Notes under the pieces: model-generated | Seen by the model: the letters and a program-made list of their open reading frames with translations, nothing else | Told to the model about the DNA's origin: nothing | Database searches by the model: none | Made by a program: the position numbers and the translations under genes | Virus record (IMG/VR): IMGVR_UViG_3300005527_000050 | Coordinates: 1-64,000 of that record | DNA length: 64,000 nucleotides | Direction: 5' to 3' (one strand) | Source: a virus | Shown here: one piece after another, positions 15,824 to 23,849 of the stretch | How positions within the stretch are numbered: position 1 is the stretch's first letter | How the letters are laid out: every line of letters starts with the position of its first letter

Positions 15824-16769
15824 GTGGGGTAAACTAAAAAAAGTGATAGTGGGAGTTGCGGATCATGCAAGAGTTCCCGAAATGGATTTGAGTGTCCGTA
15901 CAATCAACTATGCAGATAGAAAAGACGTTTCTGATGTTCCAGTTGGATTATATCCTCAACAAGTTATAGACGAAGCCAATGAAGATTTGGAGCGTTTTGT
16001 TAATTTTTTACTTGGAGAGGGTGTAGAAGTTGTAAGACCGCAGAAAACTTCTACCGATTATTACAATTTTTGCCCAAGAGATGTTGTCTTTACTCATAAA
16101 GATTTGACTGTAACGACTCCTATGCCATTAAAGTGTAGAAAAAATGCATGGGAACCTCTGATTGATCTATTGGGAACTACTATTATTGTTCCATGTAAAC
16201 ATAATGAAGATCTTTACAATGAAAATTGTGTAGGAGATAAAGATGTTCTTGCTTTGACCGAAGTGACTCCCGCATTTGATGCTGCAAATGTTATTCGTGC
16301 AAACGATGATGTATTATATCTTGTTTCTAATAGTGGAAATGTGGAAGGCGCGAAGTTACTACAGGAAATGTTGAGGGATCGGGCAAAAGTTCACCTTTTA
16401 CAAGGTGTTTATAGTTACATGCACATAGATACAACAGTTGCGTTTCTTCGTGAAGGTTTAATGTTGTTAAATCCAGAACGAATTAAATCTGTCGATGTAC
16501 TTCCAGAACCTTTTAGGAGTTGGGATGTAGTTTGGTGCCCAGAACCAGTAGATATTGGTTATCATCCTGGATATAATCACGCTTCAGAGTGGTGTAATAT
16601 GAATCTTTTCAGTATTAATCCAAACTTGGTGGCTTTAGAAGAACATCAAGAACCCACTCGAAAAGAACTTGAAAAGTATGGAATAGAGTGTGCAATGTTA
16701 CCCATGAGACACTCAAGAACATTGAGTGGATGTTTCCACTGTGTTACACTTGACCTTGAAAGAGAATAG
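15807..16769 (+). CDS. Amidinotransferase (glycine/inosamine amidinotransferase family)
   Basis: The 320-residue protein keeps the guanidino-group transferase triad: D158 in AFDAANV, H206 in YMHIDTT and C312 in GCFHCVTLDL, in the known order Asp-His-Cys. An NFCPRDVV segment matches the FxPRD region of this fold. Family members transfer the amidino group of arginine to glycine, inosamine phosphate (streptomycin pathway) or other amines. A phage copy beside an aminotransferase suggests that the amine made by one is the acceptor for the other (inference). It overlaps the upstream gene by 17 bases and the next by one base. Confidence 0.85.
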   Translation: MKSQNEWGKLKKVIVGVADHARVPEMDLSVRTINYADRKDVSDVPVGLYPQQVIDEANEDLERFVNFLLGEGVEVVRPQKTSTDYYNFCPRDVVFTHKDLTVTTPMPLKCRKNAWEPLIDLLGTTIIVPCKHNEDLYNENCVGDKDVLALTEVTPAFDAANVIRANDDVLYLVSNSGNVEGAKLLQEMLRDRAKVHLLQGVYSYMHIDTTVAFLREGLMLLNPERIKSVDVLPEPFRSWDVVWCPEPVDIGYHPGYNHASEWCNMNLFSINPNLVALEEHQEPTRKELEKYGIECAMLPMRHSRTLSGCFHCVTLDLERE

Positions 16770-17626
16770 TGGACTTAGAAAATAAACTCAAGGGACTTCC
16801 TATGATTTATTATGTAAATCTAGATCACAGAGTCGATAGGAAAGAATGGATGGAAACTCAGTTTAGTGACTGGGGGATAACAAATTATCACAGAGTTTGT
16901 GCATCGAAATATGATGTTTCGAAATATGATGAGTGGAAGGATATAGTTGTAGAAGAAGGAATTCTTGAGTGTGTTTCCTTAATGTCAACTGCCGTAAACA
17001 ATATAGAAACAATCGTTAATTGGTATGACACTCATCCATCCGAAACTTGTATTATGATGGAGGATGATCTGTCTTTAGGGACAATAAAATATTGGAATTT
17101 TGACTGGACTTACTTTGAAAATAATCTACCAGAAAATTGGGAGTGTGTTCAACTTTATTTCTGTAGTACATATCATGAGGATGGACTGTCTTTCCCAATG
17201 TTTTTGCATAAAAGACATGATGCAGGTTCAGCCGCAGCATATTTGATAAATCGTTCATATGCAAAGAAAGTCAAAGATTTGATGTATCGTGATGGTAGGT
17301 ACAAATTAACTTTTAACGATAACTCATTTCATAAAAGATACAGTAAAACTAATATAATACAAGACGCTAACTTATTTGACATCGGAATTACATATTCTAT
17401 TCCTCTTTTCAATCTTAACATAAATTTGGGTGGTGATAATCAACAAAATGGAAACAAAATGTTTCCTATGGATATAATTTGTAGTCGATTAATAGGTGAT
17501 TGGTGGAAGAATCATCATCATAAGTTTTCACTAGAAGATTTCTTCACTTATGGTAAACCCAATGATCATAAAATGACTTTAAAAGTGAAAATGGAATATA
17601 TAATAAAATTTTTAGAAAAATGTTAA
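16769..17626 (+). CDS. GT25-like glycosyltransferase, paralogue 4
   Basis: The start is a GTG that overlaps the TAG of the previous gene by one base. The 285-residue protein has IYYVNLDHRVDRKEWMETQF, MEDDLSL and WNFDW, and ends near FFTYGKPND. It is closest by eye to paralogue 2 at the N-terminus (KGLPMIYY, DHR.DRKE, SETC.M.EDD). It is separated from the other three copies by the aminotransferase, oxygenase and amidinotransferase genes. Confidence 0.78.
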   Translation: MDLENKLKGLPMIYYVNLDHRVDRKEWMETQFSDWGITNYHRVCASKYDVSKYDEWKDIVVEEGILECVSLMSTAVNNIETIVNWYDTHPSETCIMMEDDLSLGTIKYWNFDWTYFENNLPENWECVQLYFCSTYHEDGLSFPMFLHKRHDAGSAAAYLINRSYAKKVKDLMYRDGRYKLTFNDNSFHKRYSKTNIIQDANLFDIGITYSIPLFNLNINLGGDNQQNGNKMFPMDIICSRLIGDWWKNHHHKFSLEDFFTYGKPNDHKMTLKVKMEYIIKFLEKC

Positions 17627-19116
17627 TATTGAGTATTCATTTAGGTCATGATTCTTCCATATGTATTTTTAATAATGGTTGCGTAGAGAAATATTTTCTA
17701 TTAGAGAGATTTACGAGAATAAAACATGATTACGATAAAGATATAATATTAGAGTTGGTTGATAATATTTGTAGTGAATATAATGTCGATATACTTTGTA
17801 TATCTAATTTTAATGATCATGATGATATCATATTAAAAATTCTTGAAAAATGTAGGGAATTTAATATAAATGTTGAATTGATTATGCAATCGGATCACCA
17901 TTTAAATCACGCTTCTCTTGCTTTTTATAATAGTGGTTTTGATGAAAGTCTTGTTATTGTTGCTGATGGAGCTGGGTCAACAATACAAGATAACTTGGTG
18001 GAAGTAGAAAGTGTGTTTTTGTTCAATCAAAAGAATAATACTTTAATTTATAAAAACGTTGTTGAAGAATCTTCTTTTGGTGTAGGGGGATTGTATGACA
18101 TTGCAGCTGTAATGATTGGAAATACTCCAGATGATTGCGGAAAAGCAATGGGACTTTCGTCGTATGGATCTTCAAATAATTTATTTGAAAATTTATTCTC
18201 GGAGAGTGGGTGGGATATAGAACCTATAAAAAAAGTAGAAATAGAAAATTACAAACTACATGCAGATTTTTGTTATGAAGTTCAACATCAAACTCAAAAA
18301 GTAATAGGAGACTTAATAGAAAATTATGTAAAACAAACTGACGTTAAAAAAGTTTGCATTTCTGGTGGTTATGGTATGAATATAGTCGCAAATTACTATT
18401 ATCTACAACGATTTCCTAACATACAATTTTATTTTGAACCATTGTGTAATGATAATGGTGTAAGCATTGGTGCAGCAATGAATACTTACGTTGAATTATC
18501 AAAAAAAATTCCAAATTCTATTGGAACAATATATTTTCATGGATCACATTATGATCTTTCTTCATATAAAGGTACAACAACCTCAATAAAGGATATCGCC
18601 AATCTATTATATAAAAATAAGTCTGTTGGAGTTTATACGGGTCTTGCTGAAGTTGGACAAAGAGCATTAGGTAATAGATCTATCTTATTCAATCCACTAA
18701 ATCAAAATGCAAAAGACATTGTAAATCAAATAAAAAAAAGAGAGTGGTATCGTCCTTTTGCTTGCATGGTATTGGAGGAAGATGCCAATGTTTATTTTGA
18801 TATGGGAGATATAAAATCAAGTCCATTTATGACCATATGTTTCCCAGTAAGGTCAAAGTATGTTAAAATAATACATGGAGTAACTCATATAGATAAAACG
18901 TGTAGAATTCAAACGGTTTCTAAAACAGATGGGTACTTGTATGAACTTTTACACGAATTTAAAAAACTATCTGGATATGGAATACTTTTGAATACTAGTT
19001 TTAATTTATCCGGAGAACCATTAGTGGAAACTCCAATGGATGCATTTAATACTTTAAACAATTCTTATTTGGATTATCTTTGGTTTGAAAAAACACGACA
19101 ATTATTTAATAGCTGA
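17620..19116 (+). CDS. NodU/CmcH-type O-carbamoyltransferase
   Basis: This 498-residue protein has the ASKHA-type N-terminal domain: GHDSS (9-13), the metal-binding HHLNHA (93-98), VADGAGS (114-120) and GKAMGLSSYG (174-183). The C-terminal domain contains LAEVGQRALGNRSIL and RPFACMV, as in nodulation, cephamycin and tobramycin carbamoyltransferases, which make carbamoyl-adenylate and carbamoylate a hydroxyl group. The length is slightly short (usual about 550-600). A hydroxyl target could be a sugar made by the neighbouring enzymes. It overlaps paralogue 4 by 7 bases and is the last enzyme of the cassette. Confidence 0.88.
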   Translation: MLILSIHLGHDSSICIFNNGCVEKYFLLERFTRIKHDYDKDIILELVDNICSEYNVDILCISNFNDHDDIILKILEKCREFNINVELIMQSDHHLNHASLAFYNSGFDESLVIVADGAGSTIQDNLVEVESVFLFNQKNNTLIYKNVVEESSFGVGGLYDIAAVMIGNTPDDCGKAMGLSSYGSSNNLFENLFSESGWDIEPIKKVEIENYKLHADFCYEVQHQTQKVIGDLIENYVKQTDVKKVCISGGYGMNIVANYYYLQRFPNIQFYFEPLCNDNGVSIGAAMNTYVELSKKIPNSIGTIYFHGSHYDLSSYKGTTTSIKDIANLLYKNKSVGVYTGLAEVGQRALGNRSILFNPLNQNAKDIVNQIKKREWYRPFACMVLEEDANVYFDMGDIKSSPFMTICFPVRSKYVKIIHGVTHIDKTCRIQTVSKTDGYLYELLHEFKKLSGYGILLNTSFNLSGEPLVETPMDAFNTLNNSYLDYLWFEKTRQLFNS

Positions 19117-19117
19117 T

Positions 19118-19306
19118 ATGGAGAACAAACAAATTCATGAATCTGGTCTCAACATTATTGAAAATCCAGATGGATCCTACGCATTTGAGTGGGATCCAAA
19201 AGACGAAAGATGGTCTTGGATGAATGGGTTGACAGATTCACAAATCAAGTCTATAGTAGAAGACATAATTGCAAAACAGTCAGAGTTTGACGCAAATGAC
19301 AAGTAA
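19118..19306 (+). CDS. Small protein of unknown function
   Basis: The start used is the ATG one base after the carbamoyltransferase stop; the longer form from 19085 would overlap that gene. The 62-residue acidic protein has FEWDPKDERWSWMNGL and a C-terminal helix. Genes from here on look like normal cyanophage small genes rather than cassette genes. Confidence 0.7.
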   Translation: MENKQIHESGLNIIENPDGSYAFEWDPKDERWSWMNGLTDSQIKSIVEDIIAKQSEFDANDK

Positions 19307-20009
19307 AGTGTGGGAAGTGATGAACGATCTTGAGATGATAACATCCAAGATTGTATCTGCTCGTGAGATTATTGATACCGCAGCAGAGGCAATTCAGAGA
19401 AATGAATATGATAAGGCAGAGACTCTTGCGATGGCAGCATATGAGTTTCTTGGATATTATCTGGATGAGTTTGATACAAAGTTCAAACTTGCCTGGCAGG
19501 AAACTGTAAAAAAACAAGATAAAGGATTTGAAGTAGATACCACACTTGATGATTGTATGCCACCTTGGGGTCATAGTGATTTAGAGTACGCATCTAAACA
19601 CAAAGAACCTCTGAGTTGTGATAAAGATGATCCTTCCCCAGAATGTCAAGGCGCCTGGAATAGTTTCTGGGAAGATAATTATTATCAAGATTATATGATT
19701 TCTCGTAATGATCCGACTCGACTAAAGTATGAATCGGGATGGGTTTATGAATCTCCTAATGGCGGAAAGACAATTACTAAACGTAAAGTTGGGTCTACTG
19801 AAAAGATTATTGTGAAAGAAGATAAGGTTGTTAAGTGGCAACTTCCTGTTGAGATGGATCCAAGTGGTGAATGCTTTGTTTTATTCCCAGATGATTTGTT
19901 AGAAGCAACAAATCTTAAAGAAGGTGATCAAGTAGAGTGGGTTGATAGGGGTGATGGATCCTATCTTCTTCGTAAGGTAAATGCACCACTCGGAATGGAT
20001 GAGTGCTGA
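19296..20009 (+). CDS. Protein with C-terminal AbrB/SpoVT-like domain
   Basis: The start is the ATG overlapping the previous stop; a second ATG at 19320 is also possible. The N-terminal part (to about residue 75) is a helical region (DLEMITSKIVSAREIIDTA). A middle linker is acidic and aromatic. The last 50 residues show WQLPVEMDPSGECFVLFPDDLLEATNLKEGD, the swapped-hairpin AbrB pattern with an added segment, a DNA-binding or regulatory fold. It may be a fusion of a cyanophage helical protein with an AbrB domain. Target unknown. Confidence 0.65.
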   Translation: MTSKVWEVMNDLEMITSKIVSAREIIDTAAEAIQRNEYDKAETLAMAAYEFLGYYLDEFDTKFKLAWQETVKKQDKGFEVDTTLDDCMPPWGHSDLEYASKHKEPLSCDKDDPSPECQGAWNSFWEDNYYQDYMISRNDPTRLKYESGWVYESPNGGKTITKRKVGSTEKIIVKEDKVVKWQLPVEMDPSGECFVLFPDDLLEATNLKEGDQVEWVDRGDGSYLLRKVNAPLGMDEC

Positions 20010-20263
20010 TGTACACTCTTTATGTACTGAAGGGTCTTGCTCCATTTATTGGGGCAATGTGTTTAGATAATTTTATTCGTAGACAAGGAGACCTTTGTAA
20101 CTCAAAAGATTATCCTGCACAAGTAACAAAATATGATCCCCAAAGTCCAGAAAATGCCTGTTATCGAGATGGTATTTTTTATCCAAGATGTAAAGATCTA
20201 GAAAATCCAGAGGTCTTAAAGTATCACAATTTACTCAAAGCTGAAAATGACAAACTACGATAA
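20009..20263 (+). CDS. Small protein with hydrophobic N-terminus
   Basis: The ATG at 20009 overlaps the preceding stop; an in-frame GTG at 20003 is less likely. The 84-residue protein has a mildly hydrophobic N-terminal region, three later cysteines and a YRDGIFYPRCKDLENP segment. It could be a small secreted or membrane-associated protein. Function unknown. Confidence 0.6.
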   Translation: MYTLYVLKGLAPFIGAMCLDNFIRRQGDLCNSKDYPAQVTKYDPQSPENACYRDGIFYPRCKDLENPEVLKYHNLLKAENDKLR

Positions 20264-20408
20264 ACTTGTTGACGCCATTTCAAACGAAATTTATCTTTTG
20301 AATGTTTCTCATGAAAGTTGGGATGAAGAATCTGCAAAAAACACATCTAAACGAATTCTAGAAATTGTAGAAGAATTTCAACAAAAACGATCAAATATTA
20401 TTCCTTAA
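20247..20408 (+). CDS. Small helical protein of unknown function
   Basis: This 53-codon ORF overlaps the previous gene by 17 bases. The encoded protein is acidic and probably two-helical (YDKLVDAISNEIYLLN, SKRILEIVEEFQQK). No family is recognised. Confidence 0.6.
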   Translation: MTNYDKLVDAISNEIYLLNVSHESWDEESAKNTSKRILEIVEEFQQKRSNIIP

Positions 20409-20410
20409 TT

Positions 20411-20644
20411 ATGTCATTATCCGAATCCGTCGAAACTAGTCTAAGAGAAGCAGAAGCTGCATTACGAAATGCTCTTGCTTATGCTGCCCGTCAAGAAAAA
20501 CCTTTTGTGGGTAAACACATTGCTGAAATGATTATGCAAATTGATAATCTTATTGCAGCAGATCAACTTATGGATAAACTCGAACAGAGAATGAATGGTG
20601 ATGAAGATACTAAGAGGGGCCGTTGGGGTCCCTTTGGATCTTGA
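20411..20644 (+). CDS. Small helical protein of unknown function
   Basis: This 77-residue, Ala-rich, mostly helical protein (SLREAEAALRNALAYAARQ) ends in a Gly/Arg-rich tail (KRGRWGPFGS). It starts two bases after the previous stop. Confidence 0.7.
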   Translation: MSLSESVETSLREAEAALRNALAYAARQEKPFVGKHIAEMIMQIDNLIAADQLMDKLEQRMNGDEDTKRGRWGPFGS

Positions 20645-20673
20645 CTAGATAGTGATAGCTCATAAAAAAGGTC

Positions 20674-21150
20674 ATGCATGAGTTACCAATAGAACCCTAT
20701 AAAACAGTATTGGTTTTAAATTCTAGTTATGAACCAATTAATTTTACAAACTGGAAACGGGCTATCGTTCTTCTTTTAAAGGAAAAAGCACAAGTACTTT
20801 CGAGTAGAGTCATTAGACTCTTAGATTATGTAAAGTTGCCTATATCTAAAATTATGAACATTTCTCCTTCTCGTTCTATGATTTATAAGAGGGATAATCA
20901 TACTTGCCAATACTGTGGAGCAAGGTCTAGACTCACTATAGATCATGTAATTCCTCGTTCTAAGGGAGGTGAAGATTCGTGGGAAAATTTAGTAGTGGCT
21001 TGTTCTTCATGTAATACCAAAAAAGGTAATATACTTCTTGAACATACTGGAATGAAATTGGCTAGAAAACCAAGAGCTCCAGTTAATAAAATGATTTTTG
21101 ATCTTGAAAAAACTAACGTTGAAGAATGGAGACAGTATCATTATGAATGA
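20674..21150 (+). CDS. HNH endonuclease
   Basis: This 158-residue protein carries a C-terminal HNH domain: C78xxC81 before the first strand, DH (90-91), N105 and C110xxC113-N114, so both the metal and the structural zinc site are present. The N-terminal 65 residues (VLVLNSSYEPINFTNWKRAI) match the extension of the cyanobacterial HNH type. It may be a free-standing homing endonuclease or a phage-encoded nuclease for host DNA. It overlaps the next gene by 8 bases. Confidence 0.88.
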   Translation: MHELPIEPYKTVLVLNSSYEPINFTNWKRAIVLLLKEKAQVLSSRVIRLLDYVKLPISKIMNISPSRSMIYKRDNHTCQYCGARSRLTIDHVIPRSKGGEDSWENLVVACSSCNTKKGNILLEHTGMKLARKPRAPVNKMIFDLEKTNVEEWRQYHYE

Positions 21151-21505
21151 AAAACAACCAAACGAACTTGGTAAGGCACTAAAAGAATGGTGGGATAGTG
21201 ATGCCTGTAAGAAAATGCAGAAAGAAAATGAAGAGGCAAAGCAACGTGCAGTAGGAAAGTACTTTATGCTTTCCGAAGAAGATAAACTTGATATGGTTCA
21301 GGCAATCTGCCATATTATGTGTAAAGCAGAAAGTGAGGGGACCAGTCACAGAGGACTGATGGATGAACTTGGCATTTATCCTGTTGGGTTCTGGGTTGAT
21401 CAGCTGATGGATGTCCATAATGCTCTCTGGACATACTATCACGACAAGAAGAGGGATCAAGAACTTAAAGACGATCTTGATGCACTTGAAGAATTCATTA
21501 AGTAA
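21143..21505 (+). CDS. Protein of unknown function
   Basis: The start is the ATG overlapping the HNH stop, giving 120 residues. The protein is charged and mostly helical with an EEDKLDMVQAICHIMCKAE helix. No domain is recognised. Confidence 0.65.
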   Translation: MNEKQPNELGKALKEWWDSDACKKMQKENEEAKQRAVGKYFMLSEEDKLDMVQAICHIMCKAESEGTSHRGLMDELGIYPVGFWVDQLMDVHNALWTYYHDKKRDQELKDDLDALEEFIK

Positions 21506-21592
21506 TGTAACTCAATCCCAAAGAGATCATTAAGTTTATAGATAGTCATATAATTGTGTGTTAGAATTTCAACACAATCAGAAGGAGATTTC

Positions 21593-21802
21593 ATGACTTA
21601 TTCGCAACCAAAGACTGAACAACTTACGGATGCGGAATGGAAAGAATTGGTTGCCCTTAAAGAGGCCATTAATCAAAATCCAGCGGCAGTTCATCCAGAA
21701 AAAATGGAACTCTTTACGGAATTGCTTGTTCGATCTTGGGATGCAAAGTGTGAACCTCCAGACATGACCAAATGGCGAACTGGTCATCCGATGGAAGAGT
21801 AA
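21593..21802 (+). CDS. Small protein of unknown function
   Basis: The start is the ATG after a strong AAGGAGAT ribosome-binding site; the longer frame from 21554 would skip it. The 69-residue protein is helical (LTDAEWKELVALKEAINQNP). A TATAAT-like box at 21549-21554 lies upstream without a good -35. Confidence 0.7.
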   Translation: MTYSQPKTEQLTDAEWKELVALKEAINQNPAAVHPEKMELFTELLVRSWDAKCEPPDMTKWRTGHPMEE

Positions 21803-21807
21803 TTATA

Positions 21808-21836
21808 TTGACATACTTAAAATTTTAGTGTATTAT
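21808..21836 (+). promoter_or_regulatory. Host-type promoter before glutaredoxin
   Basis: TTGACA (21808-21813), a 17-base spacer and TATTAT (21831-21836) lie 46 bases before the glutaredoxin ATG. Confidence 0.75.
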
Positions 21837-21853
21837 TTACTATAAATCACAAC

Positions 21854-21861
21854 TCTAAATA
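21854..21861 (+). promoter_or_regulatory. Late-like motif TCTAAATA
   Basis: The motif sits between the 21808 promoter and the glutaredoxin ATG, 21 bases before the start. It matches the variant found before several virion genes. A nearby TATAAATC (21841-21848) is a second, one-mismatch candidate. Confidence 0.4.
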
Positions 21862-21882
21862 TTACAAAACACAACAAATGAA

Positions 21883-22119
21883 ATGAAGTTCACTGTTTAT
21901 TCTAAACCTGAGTGTCCATATTGTTATAAAGTTAAACAAGTTCTTGACCTATGTGGGAAGGACTTTGTTGTTTATACTTTAGGTGAACATTTTACAAAGA
22001 ACGAATTTTACGCAGAATTTGGAAAGGGGTCTACATTTCCGCAAGTGGTGATGGATGATAAACATATTGGGGGTTGTACTGATACAATCGAGTATCTTAA
22101 AGGACTTTCAATAATTTGA
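21883..22119 (+). CDS. Glutaredoxin
   Basis: This 78-residue protein has the C11-P-Y-C14 active site, the STFPQVV cis-proline strand and the GGCTDTIEYL glutathione-site helix. The length is normal for a phage glutaredoxin. It probably reduces ribonucleotide reductase for phage DNA synthesis. It follows a consensus promoter. Confidence 0.92.
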   Translation: MKFTVYSKPECPYCYKVKQVLDLCGKDFVVYTLGEHFTKNEFYAEFGKGSTFPQVVMDDKHIGGCTDTIEYLKGLSII

Positions 22120-22121
22120 TT

Positions 22122-22298
22122 ATGAGTGAGCCTAAAGAGCTTCACATAAATAGAGGTGTGGAATTATTGTTAAGAAAAAGGAGGAGAGAACCTGAAGCAC
22201 CAAAAACGTTTCAATTCAGTTTTGGTAAAATGGTCTCTCTCTTCAAAAGAGAGATTCATTTTTATCTAAAAGTTTCATTAGATATCAAAAAAAAGTAA
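22122..22298 (+). CDS. Small basic protein of unknown function
   Basis: The ATG lies two bases after the glutaredoxin stop; the TTG at 22116 in the same frame is less likely. The 58-residue protein is highly basic (LLLRKRRREPEAPK) and could bind nucleic acid, but no family is recognised. Confidence 0.55.
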   Translation: MSEPKELHINRGVELLLRKRRREPEAPKTFQFSFGKMVSLFKREIHFYLKVSLDIKKK

Positions 22299-22316
22299 TC
22301 TCTCGGAGGTAGGGCC

Positions 22317-22541
22317 ATGACAGCACCCTTAATTGCCATCTTTTGTTTAATATCATTCATGTTCTTGATAATTGGTGGTGTAGTTGGTTGGTTATGGAAA
22401 GAACATGTAGTTTTCTCCACCCCTCAACAAGTATTTGCTCATCCAGAAATGTTTGACAATAATGGGAATCTCATTCCCGATGAAGTAATTGCAGTACGAT
22501 TTGAAAATAGCTATGACGACTACGAAGAAGACGACGACTAG
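22317..22541 (+). CDS. Small single-pass membrane protein
   Basis: An RBS (CGGAGG) lies just upstream. The 74-residue protein has one membrane helix (about residues 4-26) and an acidic tail (SYDDYEEDDD). The next gene starts inside its 3' end in another frame. Confidence 0.7.
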   Translation: MTAPLIAIFCLISFMFLIIGGVVGWLWKEHVVFSTPQQVFAHPEMFDNNGNLIPDEVIAVRFENSYDDYEEDDD

Positions 22542-23076
22542 TAGTGGGAGATCTACATCAACTACTACTAAAAAACCAGTTGCAAAAAAGACAACAACTC
22601 CTAAGACAACCCAAGTCGCAGAGAAGATTGAACTGACTTCAAGTTCTTACGTTCATGAAATCTTTGCGGCTGTTGTTGCGGAAAGAACTAAAGATAAAAA
22701 GATTAATATTCTTCAACAATATAATGAAAACTTTATCAAGGCTCTTTTAATTTGGAACTTTGATCCAAGTGTTGAATCTGCCATTCCAGAAGGTGAAGTT
22801 CCTATTCAACCTAAGGAAGATGCAGATACGGCAAAACCTTCATCCAATATTCGTAAAGAATGGAGTAAGTTTTATAACTTTGTGAAAGGAGGTAATGATG
22901 CAATGAACAGACTTCGTAAAGAAACTCTGTTCATCAATCTTCTAGAATCTTTCCATCCTGGGGAAGCAGAAGTGTTATGTCTTGTAAAGGACAAAAAATT
23001 GCAAACTAAATATAATATCACCAAAGAACTTGTTTCTGAGGCGTATCCTGACATCCAATGGGGGAATCGTTCTTGA
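22513..23076 (+). CDS. DUF6433-like protein
   Basis: The start used is ATG 22513, giving 187 residues with a long Thr/Lys-rich N-terminal tail. The folded part (from about residue 40: SSYVHEIFAAVVAERTKDKKINILQQY) resembles the DUF6433 proteins of T4-like phages. The role is unknown. It overlaps the end of the membrane gene by 29 bases. Confidence 0.6.
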   Translation: MTTTKKTTTSSGRSTSTTTKKPVAKKTTTPKTTQVAEKIELTSSSYVHEIFAAVVAERTKDKKINILQQYNENFIKALLIWNFDPSVESAIPEGEVPIQPKEDADTAKPSSNIRKEWSKFYNFVKGGNDAMNRLRKETLFINLLESFHPGEAEVLCLVKDKKLQTKYNITKELVSEAYPDIQWGNRS

Positions 23077-23077
23077 T

Positions 23078-23338
23078 ATGTCTGTGAATATTATTCATGG
23101 GGATTGTGATCCATCCGCTGCTAAAAATAGAGATCTGCCAAGAAATTCTTATTTGGTAGCTTATGGAGTAGACGATTCTATTCAGTATGATGTGGTTCAA
23201 TGTGGATCACAGGCTGAGATTTTTAATTATTATTGGGACAAATACAGAGACGTGAGAGGTATTAAATGGACAGAGGGAACAGTGAATCCAAAAATGTGGA
23301 ATTACCAACCGAAAACGGAAAAGAAGAGACCAAAGTAA
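23078..23338 (+). CDS. Protein of unknown function
   Basis: The start is the ATG one base after the previous stop, giving 86 residues. It has strand-rich segments (NSYLVAYGVDDSIQYDVV) and a basic tail. No domain is recognised. Confidence 0.65.
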   Translation: MSVNIIHGDCDPSAAKNRDLPRNSYLVAYGVDDSIQYDVVQCGSQAEIFNYYWDKYRDVRGIKWTEGTVNPKMWNYQPKTEKKRPK

Positions 23339-23349
23339 TTTCCGGTGAC

Positions 23350-23511
23350 ATGAATCTTGAGATGAATCTTGATGCAATCAAAGATGTGAGAAAACAATAT
23401 AAGAAAATTAAAAGATACATGCGATCCTCTATTTACACTGTAGCCATGATGGACGGGAAAGAACAAATCGTAAGTCGTTTACTAAAGGACCAGGAGGATA
23501 ATCCTGCATAA
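23350..23511 (+). CDS. Small basic protein of unknown function
   Basis: This 53-residue protein starts at the ATG after the previous stop; a longer in-frame form from 23266 would overlap that gene by 73 bases. It is helical and basic (VRKQYKKIKRYMRSS) and ends directly before speD. Confidence 0.5.
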   Translation: MNLEMNLDAIKDVRKQYKKIKRYMRSSIYTVAMMDGKEQIVSRLLKDQEDNPA

Positions 23512-23838
23512 ATGGGGAAACACTATCTTCTTAACTTATTTGGATGCTCATTCGCTCACTTGAACGATGAGCATTTTCTTATGGATCTTTTAGAAAATGC
23601 AGCTGCAGCAAGTGGCGCAACTGTATGTCAAACGATCTTTAAAAAATTTGATCCACAAGGAGTTACGGTGTTGTGTTTGTTATCTGAGAGCCATATAAGT
23701 ATTCATACATGGCCAGAAGATGGTAAAGCTGCATGTGATGTTTATACATGTGGAGATTGCAACCCAAAAATCGGGTGTGACATAATCATTCAACAATTAA
23801 GTGCAACAAATCATACTCTAAGTTATATTGAGAGATGA
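23512..23838 (+). CDS. speD: S-adenosylmethionine decarboxylase
   Basis: This 108-residue protein is of the short bacterial/archaeal SpeD type. SESHISIHTWPE gives the self-cleavage pair E59-S60, where Ser60 becomes the pyruvoyl group, with H65 for processing and C80 in CGDC. It makes decarboxylated SAM for spermidine synthesis. speD is a known cyanophage auxiliary gene, thought to support polyamine supply for DNA packaging and host metabolism. The start directly abuts the preceding stop. Confidence 0.95.
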   Translation: MGKHYLLNLFGCSFAHLNDEHFLMDLLENAAAASGATVCQTIFKKFDPQGVTVLCLLSESHISIHTWPEDGKAACDVYTCGDCNPKIGCDIIIQQLSATNHTLSYIER

Positions 23839-23849
23839 TATAATTACAT

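Noticed and set aside
11107-19116. Reading the cassette as a saxitoxin or aminoglycoside biosynthesis cluster
   Set aside because: Only the amidino-, carbamoyl- and amino-transfer enzymes are shared. There is no polyketide-like SxtA enzyme, no inositol dehydrogenase and no sugar-nucleotide synthesis gene, so a full small-molecule pathway is not supported.
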